Source: Propionivibrio sp. (GTDB taxonomy: Bacteria; Pseudomonadota; Gammaproteobacteria; Burkholderiales; Rhodocyclaceae). From it: a stretch of DNA of 36,457 nt. The translations under genes and the position numbers were made by a program. The notes beneath the pieces were generated by a model. The model did not search any database. It was not told the origin of the DNA and worked only from the letters and a program-made list of their open reading frames with translations. The stretch is from assembly GCA_029975435.1 (NCBI GenBank), contig JARKPC010000083.1, positions 1 to 36,457 on the forward strand. The letters run 5' to 3'. Position 1 is the stretch's first letter, and each line of letters opens with the position of its first letter. This document shows positions 1-9,313 of the stretch, one piece after another.

Positions 1-111
1 CGCATCAAGCAGAGCGACATCTCCGAGATTGAACCGATCGTCCGCCGCATCGTCCGTCTGGAGGAGTCGGCCAAGATCGAGGAACAGATCGAGCGTCTGA
101 ATACCTTGTAG
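1..111 (+). CDS. 3' end of an unidentified protein (partial)
   Basis: Reading frame 1 is open from the window edge to a TAG at 109-111, giving the last 36 residues of a protein. The tail is charged and probably helical (it contains EIEPIVRRIVRL and ends in IERLNTL), as in a C-terminal coiled segment. No family can be assigned from so short a piece. It runs in the same direction as metX but is separated from it by a promoter and riboswitch, so it is probably a different transcription unit. Confidence 0.55.
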   Translation, partial: RIKQSDISEIEPIVRRIVRLEESAKIEEQIERLNTL

Positions 112-167
112 CGGCAACGGATTGCGCGAGGAAGAGGGATGCCGGCGGAAACCATTCCCCACGCGGT

Positions 168-196
168 TTGACTTTTGCGGAAGGCAGCGGTAACTT
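168..196 (+). promoter_or_regulatory. sigma70-type promoter for metX-metW
   Basis: TTGACT (168-173) and TAACTT (191-196) are separated by exactly 17 bases. The start point expected about 7 bases after the -10 box would be near 203, which is the first base of the SAM-II aptamer. That coincidence supports the assignment. The box positions are read directly; the start point is inferred. Confidence 0.65.
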
Positions 197-203
197 CCAT
201 CCA

Positions 204-258
204 TAGCGCCGATTTGAACGATCAGCTTGCGGGCGCTCAACAAATACGGCTAAAGCGG
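204..258 (+). ncRNA. SAM-II riboswitch (metA element) aptamer
   Basis: The segment matches the compact SAM-II aptamer. AGCGCC (205-210) pairs with GGCGCT (232-237) to form P1. The P1 loop begins with GATTTGAAC, like the conserved GAUUUAAC. The 3' tail, an A-rich stretch followed by GGCTAAAGCGG (248-258), matches the conserved pseudoknot strand ending in GCUAAA. SAM-II elements are known in alpha- and betaproteobacteria upstream of methionine genes such as metX, which is the next gene here. Binding of S-adenosylmethionine would close the pseudoknot and lower metX-metW expression. Confidence 0.85.
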
Positions 259-262
259 AGTC

Positions 263-305
263 AGCCCAGTCCGCCATGCACAGCCGACTGGGCTCTTGTT
301 TTTTA
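263..305 (+). terminator. intrinsic terminator controlled by the SAM-II riboswitch
   Basis: AGCCCAGTC (263-271) pairs perfectly with GACTGGGCT (286-294), and a T-rich run follows (TTGTTTTTT, 296-304). The hairpin starts 5 bases after the aptamer and ends 15 bases before the metX ATG, so it is positioned as the expression platform. Two alternative pairings could act as antiterminators: GGCT (248-251) with AGCC (263-266), and GCGGA (255-259) with TCCGC (270-274). Both use bases of the aptamer tail, so ligand binding would release the terminator arm. The switching mechanism is inference. Confidence 0.8.
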
Positions 306-319
306 TCGGTACGAAAGCA

Positions 320-1447
320 ATGTCACTCGAGAATTCTGTCGGCCTCGTTGCCCCGCAACGCTTCTGTCACAACGCACCGCTGGCCCTGAAAGGCGGCGGC
401 TGCCTGCCGTCGTTCGAACTGGTTTATGAAACTTACGGAACACTCAACGCCTCCCGTTCCAATGCCGTGCTGGTCTGCCACGCGCTTTCCGGAAGCCATC
501 ACGTTGCCGGAATCCATGCCGGCAATCCTGGCAGCGTCGGCTGGTGGGACAATCTTGTCGGCCCCGGGAAACCGCTGGACACCCGCAAGTTCTTCGTCAT
601 CGGAGTCAACAATCTGGGCGGTTGCTATGGCTCGACCGGACCGCTCTCGCTGAACCCCGAAACCGGCAAGCGTTACGGTGCCGATTTTCCGCTGATCACG
701 GTGGAAGACTGGGTGGCCGCACAGTCCAAGCTGGCCGACCATCTGGGCATCGACACCTGGGCAGCCATCATCGGCGGCAGCCTGGGCGGCATGCAGGCCA
801 TCGAGTGGTCGCTGCAATTCCCGGAACGCATCCGCCACGCTGTCGCAATCGCCTCCGCCCCCAAGCTCTCGGCGCAGAACATCGCCTTCAATGAAGTGGC
901 CCGCCAGGCTATCCTGTCCGACCCGGAATTCCACGGCGGACATTACGCCGACCATGGGGTTGTTCCGACCCGCGGCCTGCGCCTAGCACGCATGATCGGC
1001 CATATCACCTACCTCTCCGACGACCAGATGGACGAGAAATTCGGACGGCAACTGCGCAACGGCGAGCACAGTTTCAGTTTCGGCGTCGACTTCGAGATCG
1101 AATCCTATCTGCGGCATCAGGGCGACAAGTTCGCCGGATTTTTCGACGCCAATACTTACCTGCTGACGACCAAGGCTCTCGATTACTTCGATCCGGCCTA
1201 TGCCTACGATGGCAACCTGTCGGCGGCGCTGGCCCGCGCCAAGGCGAGTTTCCTGGTCGCCAGCTTCACCACCGACTGGCGATTCTCCCCGGCACGCTCA
1301 CGCGAGATCGTCTTCGCGCTGACGCACAACCGCCGCCGGGTCGCCTATGCCGAGATCGATTGCGACGCCGGCCACGACTCGTTCCTGCTCGACGACCCGC
1401 ACTACCATGCGGTGCTGCGCGCCTATCTGGAGAACATTAAGGTATGA
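320..1447 (+). CDS. metX: homoserine O-acyltransferase
   Basis: A 375-residue alpha/beta-hydrolase-fold acyltransferase that activates homoserine by O-acylation, the first committed step of methionine synthesis in the cytoplasm. The nucleophile elbow GGSLGGMQ places the catalytic Ser at about residue 154. The other triad members are Asp about 319 (in TTDWRFSP) and His about 352 (in GHDSFLLD). Length is normal for MetX. Whether it uses acetyl-CoA or succinyl-CoA cannot be read from the family name alone. The start is the ATG at 320: upstream in-frame codons lie in the terminator T-tract, and the ribosome site (GAAAG) is weak. The stop overlaps metW by 4 bases (ATGA), and a SAM-II riboswitch precedes the gene. 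Confidence 0.95.
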   Translation: MSLENSVGLVAPQRFCHNAPLALKGGGCLPSFELVYETYGTLNASRSNAVLVCHALSGSHHVAGIHAGNPGSVGWWDNLVGPGKPLDTRKFFVIGVNNLGGCYGSTGPLSLNPETGKRYGADFPLITVEDWVAAQSKLADHLGIDTWAAIIGGSLGGMQAIEWSLQFPERIRHAVAIASAPKLSAQNIAFNEVARQAILSDPEFHGGHYADHGVVPTRGLRLARMIGHITYLSDDQMDEKFGRQLRNGEHSFSFGVDFEIESYLRHQGDKFAGFFDANTYLLTTKALDYFDPAYAYDGNLSAALARAKASFLVASFTTDWRFSPARSREIVFALTHNRRRVAYAEIDCDAGHDSFLLDDPHYHAVLRAYLENIKV

Positions 1448-2085
1448 CCCACGGAAAATTGCACGGGACCGGCATGAACCCGCTGACAGCCAAGGAGCGC
1501 GAACGTTTCGACTTCGCGGTAATCGCCAACTGGATCGCCGCCGGCGAACACGTGCTCGACCTCGGTTGCGGCGACGGACGACTGCTGCGCTATCTCAACG
1601 AGAACAAGGGGATCACGGGCTACGGGGTGGAAATCGATGACAACAGCGTGCTGGGATGTATCCGCAATGGCATCGATGTCATCCAGATCGACATCGAGGG
1701 CGGGCTGTCCGGCTTCGAGGACAAATCGTTCAGCCACGCCATCATCTCGCAGGCGCTGCAAGCCATGCACAGCACCGAGCGCATCCTCGGCGAGATGCTG
1801 CGCGTCGCCGGCGAAGCCATCGTCAGCTTCCCCAATTTCGCCTACCGGGTGAACCGCGAGGCGATTGCCGCCGGCCACATGCCGGTCTCGGAGGATCTGC
1901 CTTACGAGTGGTACGACACGCCGAACGTGCGCTTTTTCACCATCGTCGATTTCGAAGCCCTGTGCGACAAGCTGAACATCGAGATCCTCGAACGGCTTGC
2001 TTTCGACGTCTTTGGCCAGCCGGTCACCGACGATCCCAACCTGAACGGCAGCCTGGCGTTCTATCGACTGGCGCGCAAGGCCTGA
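1444..2085 (+). CDS. metW: methionine biosynthesis protein MetW (SAM-dependent methyltransferase fold)
   Basis: A class I methyltransferase-like protein of 213 residues. Its SAM-binding motif I is VLDLGCGDG, near residues 37-45. MetW is the usual partner of MetX in proteobacteria, and the two genes overlap here by ATGA, so they are translationally coupled. A second ATG at 1474 ([10 protein letters not shown]) lies closer to the usual MetW N-terminus and is an equally possible start, which would give about 203 residues. The exact role of MetW is not settled; family knowledge links it to MetX function in methionine synthesis. Confidence 0.92.
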   Translation: MTHGKLHGTGMNPLTAKERERFDFAVIANWIAAGEHVLDLGCGDGRLLRYLNENKGITGYGVEIDDNSVLGCIRNGIDVIQIDIEGGLSGFEDKSFSHAIISQALQAMHSTERILGEMLRVAGEAIVSFPNFAYRVNREAIAAGHMPVSEDLPYEWYDTPNVRFFTIVDFEALCDKLNIEILERLAFDVFGQPVTDDPNLNGSLAFYRLARKA

Positions 2086-3356
2086 TGCCGGACTGGCTCA
2101 AGGTGCTCCTAACCCGGAAGATGCTGATCTGCATCTTTACCGGGCTCAGCTCCGGCCTGCCTCTGTATCTGCTGCTCAACCTCCTTCCCGCATGGATGCG
2201 CAGCGAAGGGGTCGACCTCAGGACCATCGGTTTTTTTGCGCTGATCCAGTTCCCCTACACCTGGAAATTCCTCTGGTCACCCCTGCTTGACCGTTTTTCC
2301 GTCCCTATCCTCGGACGACGACGGGGTTGGACTCTGCTGATGCAGATCGGGCTTCTCCTGACGATCGGCATGCTCGGCGGACTCTCGCCGAGCACAAGCA
2401 TCGCCCCGGTGCTCTGGTTGTCCACGCTCCTGGCCTTTTTCTCGGCCACCCAGGACATCGCACTCGATGCCTACCGGCGCGAACTGCTGGCGGAAACCGA
2501 ACTCGGGCTTGGCAACGCCGTTCACGTCAATGCTTACCGCGTCGCTGGTCTGGTTCCGGGTTCGCTGTCGCTGATCCTCGCCGACGTGCTGCCCTGGGCC
2601 ACCGTTTTCTGGATCACGGCCGCGTTCATGATCCCCGGCATGATCATGATCCTGCGGGTCACGGAACCGCAGGCCTCGCGGGCTGCCCCGAAGAACCTGC
2701 GAGAAGCCGTCGTCGAGCCGTTTCACGAATTCATCAACCGCGCTGGAGTGAAGGGCGCGCTGCTGGTGCTTGCCTTCATTTTCCTCTACAAGCTGGGGGA
2801 TTCGCTGTGCACGGCACTGGCCACACCTTTCTACCTCGACATGGGCTTCTCCAAGACCGATATCGGGTTGATTGCCAAGCACGCCGGCCTGTGGCCCGCC
2901 GTGATCGGCGCCTTGCTCGGCGGCCTGTGGATGGTCAGGCTGGGCATCAACCGCGCCCTGTGGTTGTTCGGCGTCGTGCAGATGGTGTCGATCCTCGGCT
3001 TCGCATGGCTGGCCTGGCTCGGGCCGCAGAACGCGATCGGCGGTGAACAGCGCGCGGCGCTCGCCACCGTGATCGGCATCGAGGCGCTCGGCGTCGGCCT
3101 GGGCACCGCGGCGTTCGTTGCCTACATCGCCCGGACGACCCATCCTGCCTACACGGCCACACAATTTGCCTTGTTCACCAGCCTGGCCGCTGTCCCGCGC
3201 ACGTTCATCAACGCCTCGGCGGGGTGGCTGGTGGAAAGCCTGGGCTGGGTCGATTTCTTCCTGCTGTGTTTTGCCCTGGCGGTTCCCGGCATGTTGTTGT
3301 TGGCCCGCGTCGCCCCGTGGAAAGAGTACTCAACGAGAGGAACCGGAAGTGCCTGA
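2085..3356 (+). CDS. ampG: AmpG-like muropeptide permease (MFS transporter)
   Basis: A 423-residue major-facilitator protein with about 12 hydrophobic segments. It starts at the ATG overlapping the metW stop (TGATG at 2083-2087). The N-terminal stretch with FTGLSSGLPLYLL, the phrase FFSATQDIALDAYRREL, and the region around FVAYIARTT in the second half are typical of AmpG, which imports anhydromuropeptides from the periplasm for cell-wall recycling. It is co-oriented with and overlaps metW, so it probably depends on the same transcript, though SAM control of a permease would be incidental. A closely related MFS permease of another substrate is possible. Confidence 0.85.
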   Translation: MPDWLKVLLTRKMLICIFTGLSSGLPLYLLLNLLPAWMRSEGVDLRTIGFFALIQFPYTWKFLWSPLLDRFSVPILGRRRGWTLLMQIGLLLTIGMLGGLSPSTSIAPVLWLSTLLAFFSATQDIALDAYRRELLAETELGLGNAVHVNAYRVAGLVPGSLSLILADVLPWATVFWITAAFMIPGMIMILRVTEPQASRAAPKNLREAVVEPFHEFINRAGVKGALLVLAFIFLYKLGDSLCTALATPFYLDMGFSKTDIGLIAKHAGLWPAVIGALLGGLWMVRLGINRALWLFGVVQMVSILGFAWLAWLGPQNAIGGEQRAALATVIGIEALGVGLGTAAFVAYIARTTHPAYTATQFALFTSLAAVPRTFINASAGWLVESLGWVDFFLLCFALAVPGMLLLARVAPWKEYSTRGTGSA

Positions 3357-4083
3357 AGAAGACATGAATATTGCGGAAACACTGGTCCATTCCGCCCAGG
3401 AACTGGCGGACAGGGTCGACCAACTTGTTTTCTCGCCTCCCGTCTCGCACTTGTACAACCCGTTGCGCTACGCCTGGGCGCCGCACGAACGGTACCTGCG
3501 GCGCTTCGGCGCCAATCGCAAGAAGATCGTCTTCATTGGCATGAACCCCGGGCCTTTCGGTATGGTGCAGTGCGGCATTCCGTTCGGCGAAATCGCTGCC
3601 GCGCGCGACTGGATGGGCATCGACGCCCCGGTCGAAAAGCCCGCACAGGAAAACCCCAAGCGCCCCATCGAAGGCTTTGCCTGCCAGCGTTCCGAGGTCA
3701 GCGGACGTCGGCTATGGGGGCTTTTCCAGCAGCGTTTCGGCAGCGCCGAGTCGTTCTTCGCCGAGCATTTCGTGGCCAATTACTGTCCGCTGGCCTTCTT
3801 CGACCAGGGGCGCAACCTGACCCCCGACAAACTGCCCACTGCCGAAACCGAACCGCTCTACGCCGCCTGTGACGAGCACCTGCGCAGGCTGGTGAATGCG
3901 CTGCAGCCGCAATGGGTCATCGGGATCGGCGGTTTCGCCGAGGCCCGCGCTGCAGACGCCCTGGCGGGAATGGACGTGCGTATCGGCAAGGTGCTGCATC
4001 CCAGCCCGGCCAGCCCGGCAGCCAACCGCGGCTGGGCCGAAGCGGCAACCCGGCAGCTTGCCGCTCAAGGCATCTGGGGATGA
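3349..4083 (+). CDS. SMUG1-type (family 3) uracil-DNA glycosylase
   Basis: The protein carries both signature motifs of bacterial SMUG1-like glycosylases: GMNPGPFGMVQCGIPFG (motif 1, about residues 64-80) and HPSPASPAANRGW (motif 2, near the C-terminus). These enzymes remove uracil and some oxidised pyrimidines from DNA at the start of base excision repair. The GTG at 3349 has a good ribosome site (AGAGGA, 3336-3341) and overlaps the ampG end; the ATG at 3364 (MNIAETL) is the alternative start, shorter by 5 residues. About 239-244 residues is a normal length for the bacterial group. Confidence 0.88.
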   Translation: MPEEDMNIAETLVHSAQELADRVDQLVFSPPVSHLYNPLRYAWAPHERYLRRFGANRKKIVFIGMNPGPFGMVQCGIPFGEIAAARDWMGIDAPVEKPAQENPKRPIEGFACQRSEVSGRRLWGLFQQRFGSAESFFAEHFVANYCPLAFFDQGRNLTPDKLPTAETEPLYAACDEHLRRLVNALQPQWVIGIGGFAEARAADALAGMDVRIGKVLHPSPASPAANRGWAEAATRQLAAQGIWG

Positions 4084-4099
4084 ACAGGCAATTTCGGCT

Positions 4100-4435
4100 T
4101 CAGGCCTGCCCGTCGCCAGTCTTGCCGCGCGGCGCGCGGCGTCGGTCGAGCCACCAGGCATAGACCGGAAGCAATAGCGCCGAGCCGGGCAACAGCAGGA
4201 GCAGCAGCGTCGGCGACACCCGCGACAGGATGCGCAACTGCATCAGCAACTCAGCCCGTTCCTCGACCGTCCAACTCCCGCCGTTACGGTGCTTCATCAG
4301 CAAAGGCATCAGACCGCGCATGCGCACCACGTCGCAAACGAGATCGCGCGCCTGGCGCTTCTGGGTGGTCACCAGACGCGCGAGCAGGTTATCGTCTGCT
4401 TTCTCGACCTCCGGACCGGGATTGGGTTGGCTCAC
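4100..4435 (-). CDS. small LETM1-like membrane-associated protein
   Basis: A 111-residue protein starting at a GTG that overlaps the stop of the upstream gene as GTGA (4435-4432). The first half is charged. The segment MQLRILSRVSPTLLLLLLPGS followed by ALLLPVYAWWLDRR resembles the membrane-proximal motif of LETM1-like proteins and could form one or two membrane helices. It is the last gene of the YqjD-YqjE-YqjK cluster. An upstream in-frame ATG at 4486 would add 17 residues but would overlap the preceding gene more deeply. The function is unknown. Confidence 0.65.
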   Translation of the reverse strand: MSQPNPGPEVEKADDNLLARLVTTQKRQARDLVCDVVRMRGLMPLLMKHRNGGSWTVEERAELLMQLRILSRVSPTLLLLLLPGSALLLPVYAWWLDRRRAPRGKTGDGQA

Positions 4436-4752
4436 AAACGGACACGGCCTCCCAGTTCGTGCAGCGTTCCCCGCACTGCTCGCCATGTCTGCCAGAGCGA
4501 GAAGCCACGCCGTGCCCAGCGCAAAACCGCCTTGCCCTTGAAGATCAGAACGGCGGCGGCAAGCACCGACGTCACCACGGGGTGGTGGCGGATGGTGCCG
4601 ACAAACGACCGGACGCTGGCTACGGCAGAATCCGCCTTTCCCAGCGCCGCCGACACCGGAACGAAGTCGTGGCGCAACGCCTCGCGCTGACCGGCGATAC
4701 GCTCGATCAGCCGGCCGCGCCGGAGGAGCAGGTCATCGAGCCGGCGGTTCAT
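4432..4752 (-). CDS. YqjK-like small protein
   Basis: A 106-residue basic protein that opens with MNRRLDDLLLRRGRLIERIA, the usual style of YqjK-family proteins. It has one weak hydrophobic segment in the middle (about residues 59-72). The start overlaps the 3' end of the yqjE-like gene by about 20 bases, and the stop overlaps the next gene by 4, indicating one translationally coupled transcript. The family occurs with yqjD and yqjE in many proteobacteria; its role is not established. Confidence 0.68.
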   Translation of the reverse strand: MNRRLDDLLLRRGRLIERIAGQREALRHDFVPVSAALGKADSAVASVRSFVGTIRHHPVVTSVLAAAVLIFKGKAVLRWARRGFSLWQTWRAVRGTLHELGGRVRL

Positions 4753-5143
4753 GTCCGGCCATCGATTTCAACTGCCGCAGATCCTCTTCCAGCTCGGCCA
4801 GGCTGGCGGCAAAGATCTTCTCGGGACGGGACCAAGCCTGCCTCAACCGCGCCAGGAAATAGCCGCCGAGCGCCAGGAACACCGCCGAGAATATTCCCAG
4901 GATGGCCAGTCGCTGGTCCCAGAACAGCGCCACGAGCAAGGCGACGACCAGCACGATGCCGATCCCGAAGCAGAACAACGCGCCACCAGCCAGCATGCCC
5001 AGTTGAATGGCGCGCAGCTTGCCCTCCTCGATTTCGTTGGAGAGGAGCTCCAGGCGCGTCCGGCCGCTGGCCAGCAGCGTGGCGGCGATGTTTTTCAGGG
5101 CGGAGAGCAGACCGCCGGTCTCCCCGCCATGCGTTTCTCCCAT
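4733..5143 (-). CDS. YqjE/phage-holin-superfamily inner-membrane protein
   Basis: A 136-residue protein with a soluble N-terminus (LLASGRTRLELLSNEIEEGK), two adjacent hydrophobic helices (about residues 47-73 and 76-98), and a charged C-terminal tail (LAELEEDLRQL). This pattern is typical of the YqjE/Actinobacterial phage holin family. It follows a DUF883/YqjD gene by 12 bases, the same order as yqjD-yqjE in E. coli. YqjD-type proteins are membrane-anchored and ribosome-associated in E. coli; YqjE's role is not defined. Confidence 0.75.
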   Translation of the reverse strand: MGETHGGETGGLLSALKNIAATLLASGRTRLELLSNEIEEGKLRAIQLGMLAGGALFCFGIGIVLVVALLVALFWDQRLAILGIFSAVFLALGGYFLARLRQAWSRPEKIFAASLAELEEDLRQLKSMAGHEPPAR

Positions 5144-5155
5144 GCCCGGAACCGC

Positions 5156-5476
5156 TTACCGGCGACCGATGATGATGCCGAGCAGCAGGCCGATACCGGC
5201 GGCAATGCCGACGGCCCGCCAGGGATTGTCATTCACATAGTCGTCGGTCGCGCGTGCCGCGGCCTTGGTCCGATCGACCAGCATTTCCTCGGCGTCCGCG
5301 ATGCGAACCTTGGCATCACGCAACCTGTCGATGATGCGTTCGCGCAATTCGCCGACCTTCTCGCCTGCCACGCCGGCAGTCGCCCGCAGGATTTCTTCAG
5401 CATCCGACACGACAACCTTCATGTCGGATACGAGTTTTTCTTTGTTGCTGGTGGAGAAATCGGTCACTTCGGACAT
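5156..5476 (-). CDS. DUF883 / ElaB-YqjD-type membrane-anchored protein
   Basis: A 106-residue protein with a long amphipathic helical body (DAEEILRATAGVAGEK and onwards), the segment YVNDNPWRAVGIAAGIGLLL, and a short C-terminal membrane anchor ending in GRR. This matches the ElaB/YqjD/YgaM family, whose E. coli members anchor to the inner membrane by the C-terminus and bind ribosomes in stationary phase. The start at 5476 (MSEVTDF) is chosen because it has a clear ribosome site, GAGGTG, 6 bases upstream; the ATG 5 codons earlier lacks one. It is first gene of the four-gene cluster. Confidence 0.85.
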   Translation of the reverse strand: MSEVTDFSTSNKEKLVSDMKVVVSDAEEILRATAGVAGEKVGELRERIIDRLRDAKVRIADAEEMLVDRTKAAARATDDYVNDNPWRAVGIAAGIGLLLGIIIGRR

Positions 5477-5645
5477 AGCACACCTCTTCACAATTTGATG
5501 GATTTGACACAGAACGGGCCACCTATGGCAACCCTCATGCTCAGAGTATCCAATTCAGAGAGATGAATCAATGACAAGATTCAATGCGCATGTCGGGAGT
5601 CACCGTGACTGGGCAGAAACGCCGTGCCGTGCGGATCAGCGCACG

Positions 5646-6434
5646 TCAAGCGATTGCACTCCATTCGTAATCGATGACCAGCGGCGCATGATCCGAAAAC
5701 CGTCGTTCCTTATACACGCTCGCGGCAACCGCTTTTCTCGCCAACGACGGGGTCGCCAGCTGATAGTCGAGGCGCCACCCGACATTCTTGGCCCACGCCT
5801 GCCCACGATTCGACCACCAGGTGTAGCTCTCGTCCGTCGCATCGGGGTGCAGGCGGCGATATGCATCGACCCAGCCGGCCTCGGCCAGAACCCGACCAAT
5901 CCAGGCACGCTCCTCCGGCAGGAATCCCGAATTCTTCTGGTTGGACTTCCAGTTTTTCAGATCAATTTCGCGCTGGGCGATATTCCAGTCGGCGCAGATG
6001 ACGACCTCGCGTCCGCATCTGGCCAGCTCGACGAGCTGCGGATAGAAAATGTCGAGAAAACGGAACTTGGCTTCCTGCCGCTCGGGTGAACTCGAACCCG
6101 AAGGAACGTAAAGTGAAATAACCGAAAGACTGCCGAAATCGGCGCGCAGGTAGCGGCCTTCGGCATCGAATTCGGCGTTGCCGATCCCCTCGATCACCGC
6201 GTCGGGCTTCTCCCGGCACCACAGGCCCACACCGCTATAACCCTTCTTTTCGGCGCAGTGGTAGAAGGCGTGGAACCCCTGCGGCGCCAGCATTTCGTCC
6301 GCAAGATCGGGCAGTTGGGCCTTGAGCTCCTGCAGGCAGATGACGTCCGCCCCCTGGCTGGACGCCCACGCGGGAAAGCCTTTGCTCCACGCGGAACGGA
6401 TGCCATTGAGGTTTAGGGTAATGATGCGTAACAT
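5646..6434 (-). CDS. xth: exodeoxyribonuclease III
   Basis: A 262-residue exonuclease III/AP endonuclease of the EEP fold, which cuts at abasic sites during base excision repair. The motifs are in order: N-terminal LRIITLNLNGIRSA, the metal-binding Glu in LQELKAQ (about residue 34), the DWN of ADWNIAQREID, RLDYQL, and the catalytic SDHAPLVIDYE near the C-terminus. The family usually has D-x-N, so DWN is normal. The start at MLRIITL fits the family; the ATG at 6488 would add an unrelated 18-residue extension and overlap pyrE. The gene is divergent from pyrE across 53 bases. Confidence 0.93.
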   Translation of the reverse strand: MLRIITLNLNGIRSAWSKGFPAWASSQGADVICLQELKAQLPDLADEMLAPQGFHAFYHCAEKKGYSGVGLWCREKPDAVIEGIGNAEFDAEGRYLRADFGSLSVISLYVPSGSSSPERQEAKFRFLDIFYPQLVELARCGREVVICADWNIAQREIDLKNWKSNQKNSGFLPEERAWIGRVLAEAGWVDAYRRLHPDATDESYTWWSNRGQAWAKNVGWRLDYQLATPSLARKAVAASVYKERRFSDHAPLVIDYEWSAIA

Positions 6435-6487
6435 AGCCACTCCGGGCCGGTTCCGGCCCCGACAGTCAGAAATAAGGCAGTGTATCA

Positions 6488-7126
6488 ATGGACTTTCGTC
6501 AGGAATTCATAGAATTCGCCCTCGCCCAGAACGTACTTCGGTTCGGCGAATTCAAGACCAAGGCCGGACGGCTTTCTCCCTACTTCTTCAACGCCGGGCT
6601 GTTCAACGACGGCGCCTCCCTCGACCGACTCTCGCAATTCTACGCCAAGGCCATTCTGGAAAGCGGCATCGCCATCGACATGCTGTACGGACCGGCCTAC
6701 AAGGGCATTCCGTTGGTTTCAGTCACCGCCCTGGCCCTGGCACGTGCCGGACGCAACCTGCCCTTCGCCTTCAACCGCAAGGAAACCAAGGACCATGGCG
6801 AGGGCGGCAACATCATCGGTACACCGCTCGCCGGCCGTATCCTGATCATCGACGACGTCATCTCGGCCGGCACCTCGGTGCGCGAATCGGTCGAAATCAT
6901 CCGTAACGCCGGCGCTACGCCCTGCGGTGTGGTCATTGCGCTGGATCGCATGGAACGCGGAACTGGAAAACTGTCGGCAGTGCAGGAAGTTGCTCAGGAC
7001 TACGGCATTCCCGTCGTCGCTGTGGCCACGCTCGCCGATCTGATGGCATTCCTCAAACAGCGACCCGAGTTCGCGGCATACGAACAGGCCGTCGCACGTT
7101 ACCGCCAGGAATACGGTGTTGCGTAG
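6488..7126 (+). CDS. pyrE: orotate phosphoribosyltransferase
   Basis: A 212-residue enzyme converting orotate and PRPP to orotidine 5'-phosphate, step five of pyrimidine synthesis. The PRPP-binding motif ILIIDDVISAGTSVRES lies at about residues 118-134, and the substrate-loop region NRKETKDHGEGG at about 97-108. The length is normal. It overlaps the next gene by 11 bases, implying cotranscription with a secreted protein of unrelated function. Confidence 0.95.
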   Translation: MDFRQEFIEFALAQNVLRFGEFKTKAGRLSPYFFNAGLFNDGASLDRLSQFYAKAILESGIAIDMLYGPAYKGIPLVSVTALALARAGRNLPFAFNRKETKDHGEGGNIIGTPLAGRILIIDDVISAGTSVRESVEIIRNAGATPCGVVIALDRMERGTGKLSAVQEVAQDYGIPVVAVATLADLMAFLKQRPEFAAYEQAVARYRQEYGVA

Positions 7127-7763
7127 CGCTGCAGGATTTTTGGCGTTGTCCCTGGTGCTCGGCCTTTCGGGAGCCGCAGGTGCTGCAGGTCCGGCCGCAT
7201 CGGCCAACAAGTTCTATTGCTGCGCCGATTCGACCGGCAAACAGGTGTGCGGCGACATCCTGCCCCAGGCGTGCTTCGGACGCGCCTACCGCGAGCTGGG
7301 CGCGGACGGGCGGACAGTACGCGAGGTCGAGGCTCCGCTGACCGCCGAACAGCGCGCCCACAAGGCGGCCGAAGAAGAGCGTCGCAAGGAAGAGGAAGCC
7401 CGGCAGAAGGAACAGCAGCGCAAGGATCAGGCGCTGACGGACACCTACGCCAACGTGGATGACATCGAGTCGATGCGCAAGCGTTCGCTCGAGGAGATCA
7501 ACAAATCCATCAAGAATGCCGAGGCGAGGATTGCGGAAATCCGGACCCTGCGCAAGAAATACGAGAACGAGGCCGAGTTCTACAAGAAAAAGAAGATGCC
7601 GGCCGAGATTCAGAAAGGTCTGAGCGACACCGAATTCGAGATCAAGGGCCAGGAGGCGATCATCGAATCCAAGAAGAAGGAAATCGATGCCGTCCAGGCC
7701 AAGTATGACGACGATCGCAAGCGCTATCTCGACCTGATGCGCCGCAAGGGGACGTTGAAGTAA
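7116..7763 (+). CDS. secreted coiled-coil protein of unknown function
   Basis: A 215-residue protein starting at a GTG inside the end of pyrE. A signal peptide (LALSLVLGLSGAAGAA) precedes a small cysteine-containing region (FYCCADSTGKQVCGD and QACFGRAYRELG) that resembles the DUF4124 style of periplasmic domain. From about residue 70 to the end it is a highly charged coiled coil rich in E, K and R (AEEERRKEEEARQKEQQRK). The four clustered cysteines could form disulfides in the periplasm. No enzymatic motif is visible and the function is unknown. Confidence 0.8.
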   Translation: MLRSAAGFLALSLVLGLSGAAGAAGPAASANKFYCCADSTGKQVCGDILPQACFGRAYRELGADGRTVREVEAPLTAEQRAHKAAEEERRKEEEARQKEQQRKDQALTDTYANVDDIESMRKRSLEEINKSIKNAEARIAEIRTLRKKYENEAEFYKKKKMPAEIQKGLSDTEFEIKGQEAIIESKKKEIDAVQAKYDDDRKRYLDLMRRKGTLK

Positions 7764-7794
7764 CGTCCGCGCTTGCCGCAGTCCACAAGATTCA

Positions 7795-7826
7795 ACGCAC
7801 TGGACCCCGGCTTTCGCCGGAGCGAC
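7795..7826. repeat. REP-like palindrome between convergent genes
   Basis: CCGGC (7807-7811) and GCCGG (7816-7820) form a short stem with a TTTC loop, inside a sequence of the GGACCCCGGCTTTCGCCGGAGCGAC type. Such units are often dispersed in genomes of this kind. It lies in the 81-base gap between the convergent 7116-7763 gene and gatB. Only one copy is seen in the window, so its repeat status is inferred from its form. Confidence 0.35.
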
Positions 7827-7844
7827 CGATCGACTGCTGTTTTC

Positions 7845-9296
<1,452 letters not shown>

Positions 9297-9313
9297 CGCC
9301 TCTTACCCATTCA

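Noticed and set aside
2277-3164. 295-codon minus-strand frame inside ampG
   Set aside because: Antisense shadow with a composition unlike a folded protein (rich in Arg, Asp, Gln, His); ampG itself has clear membrane helices.
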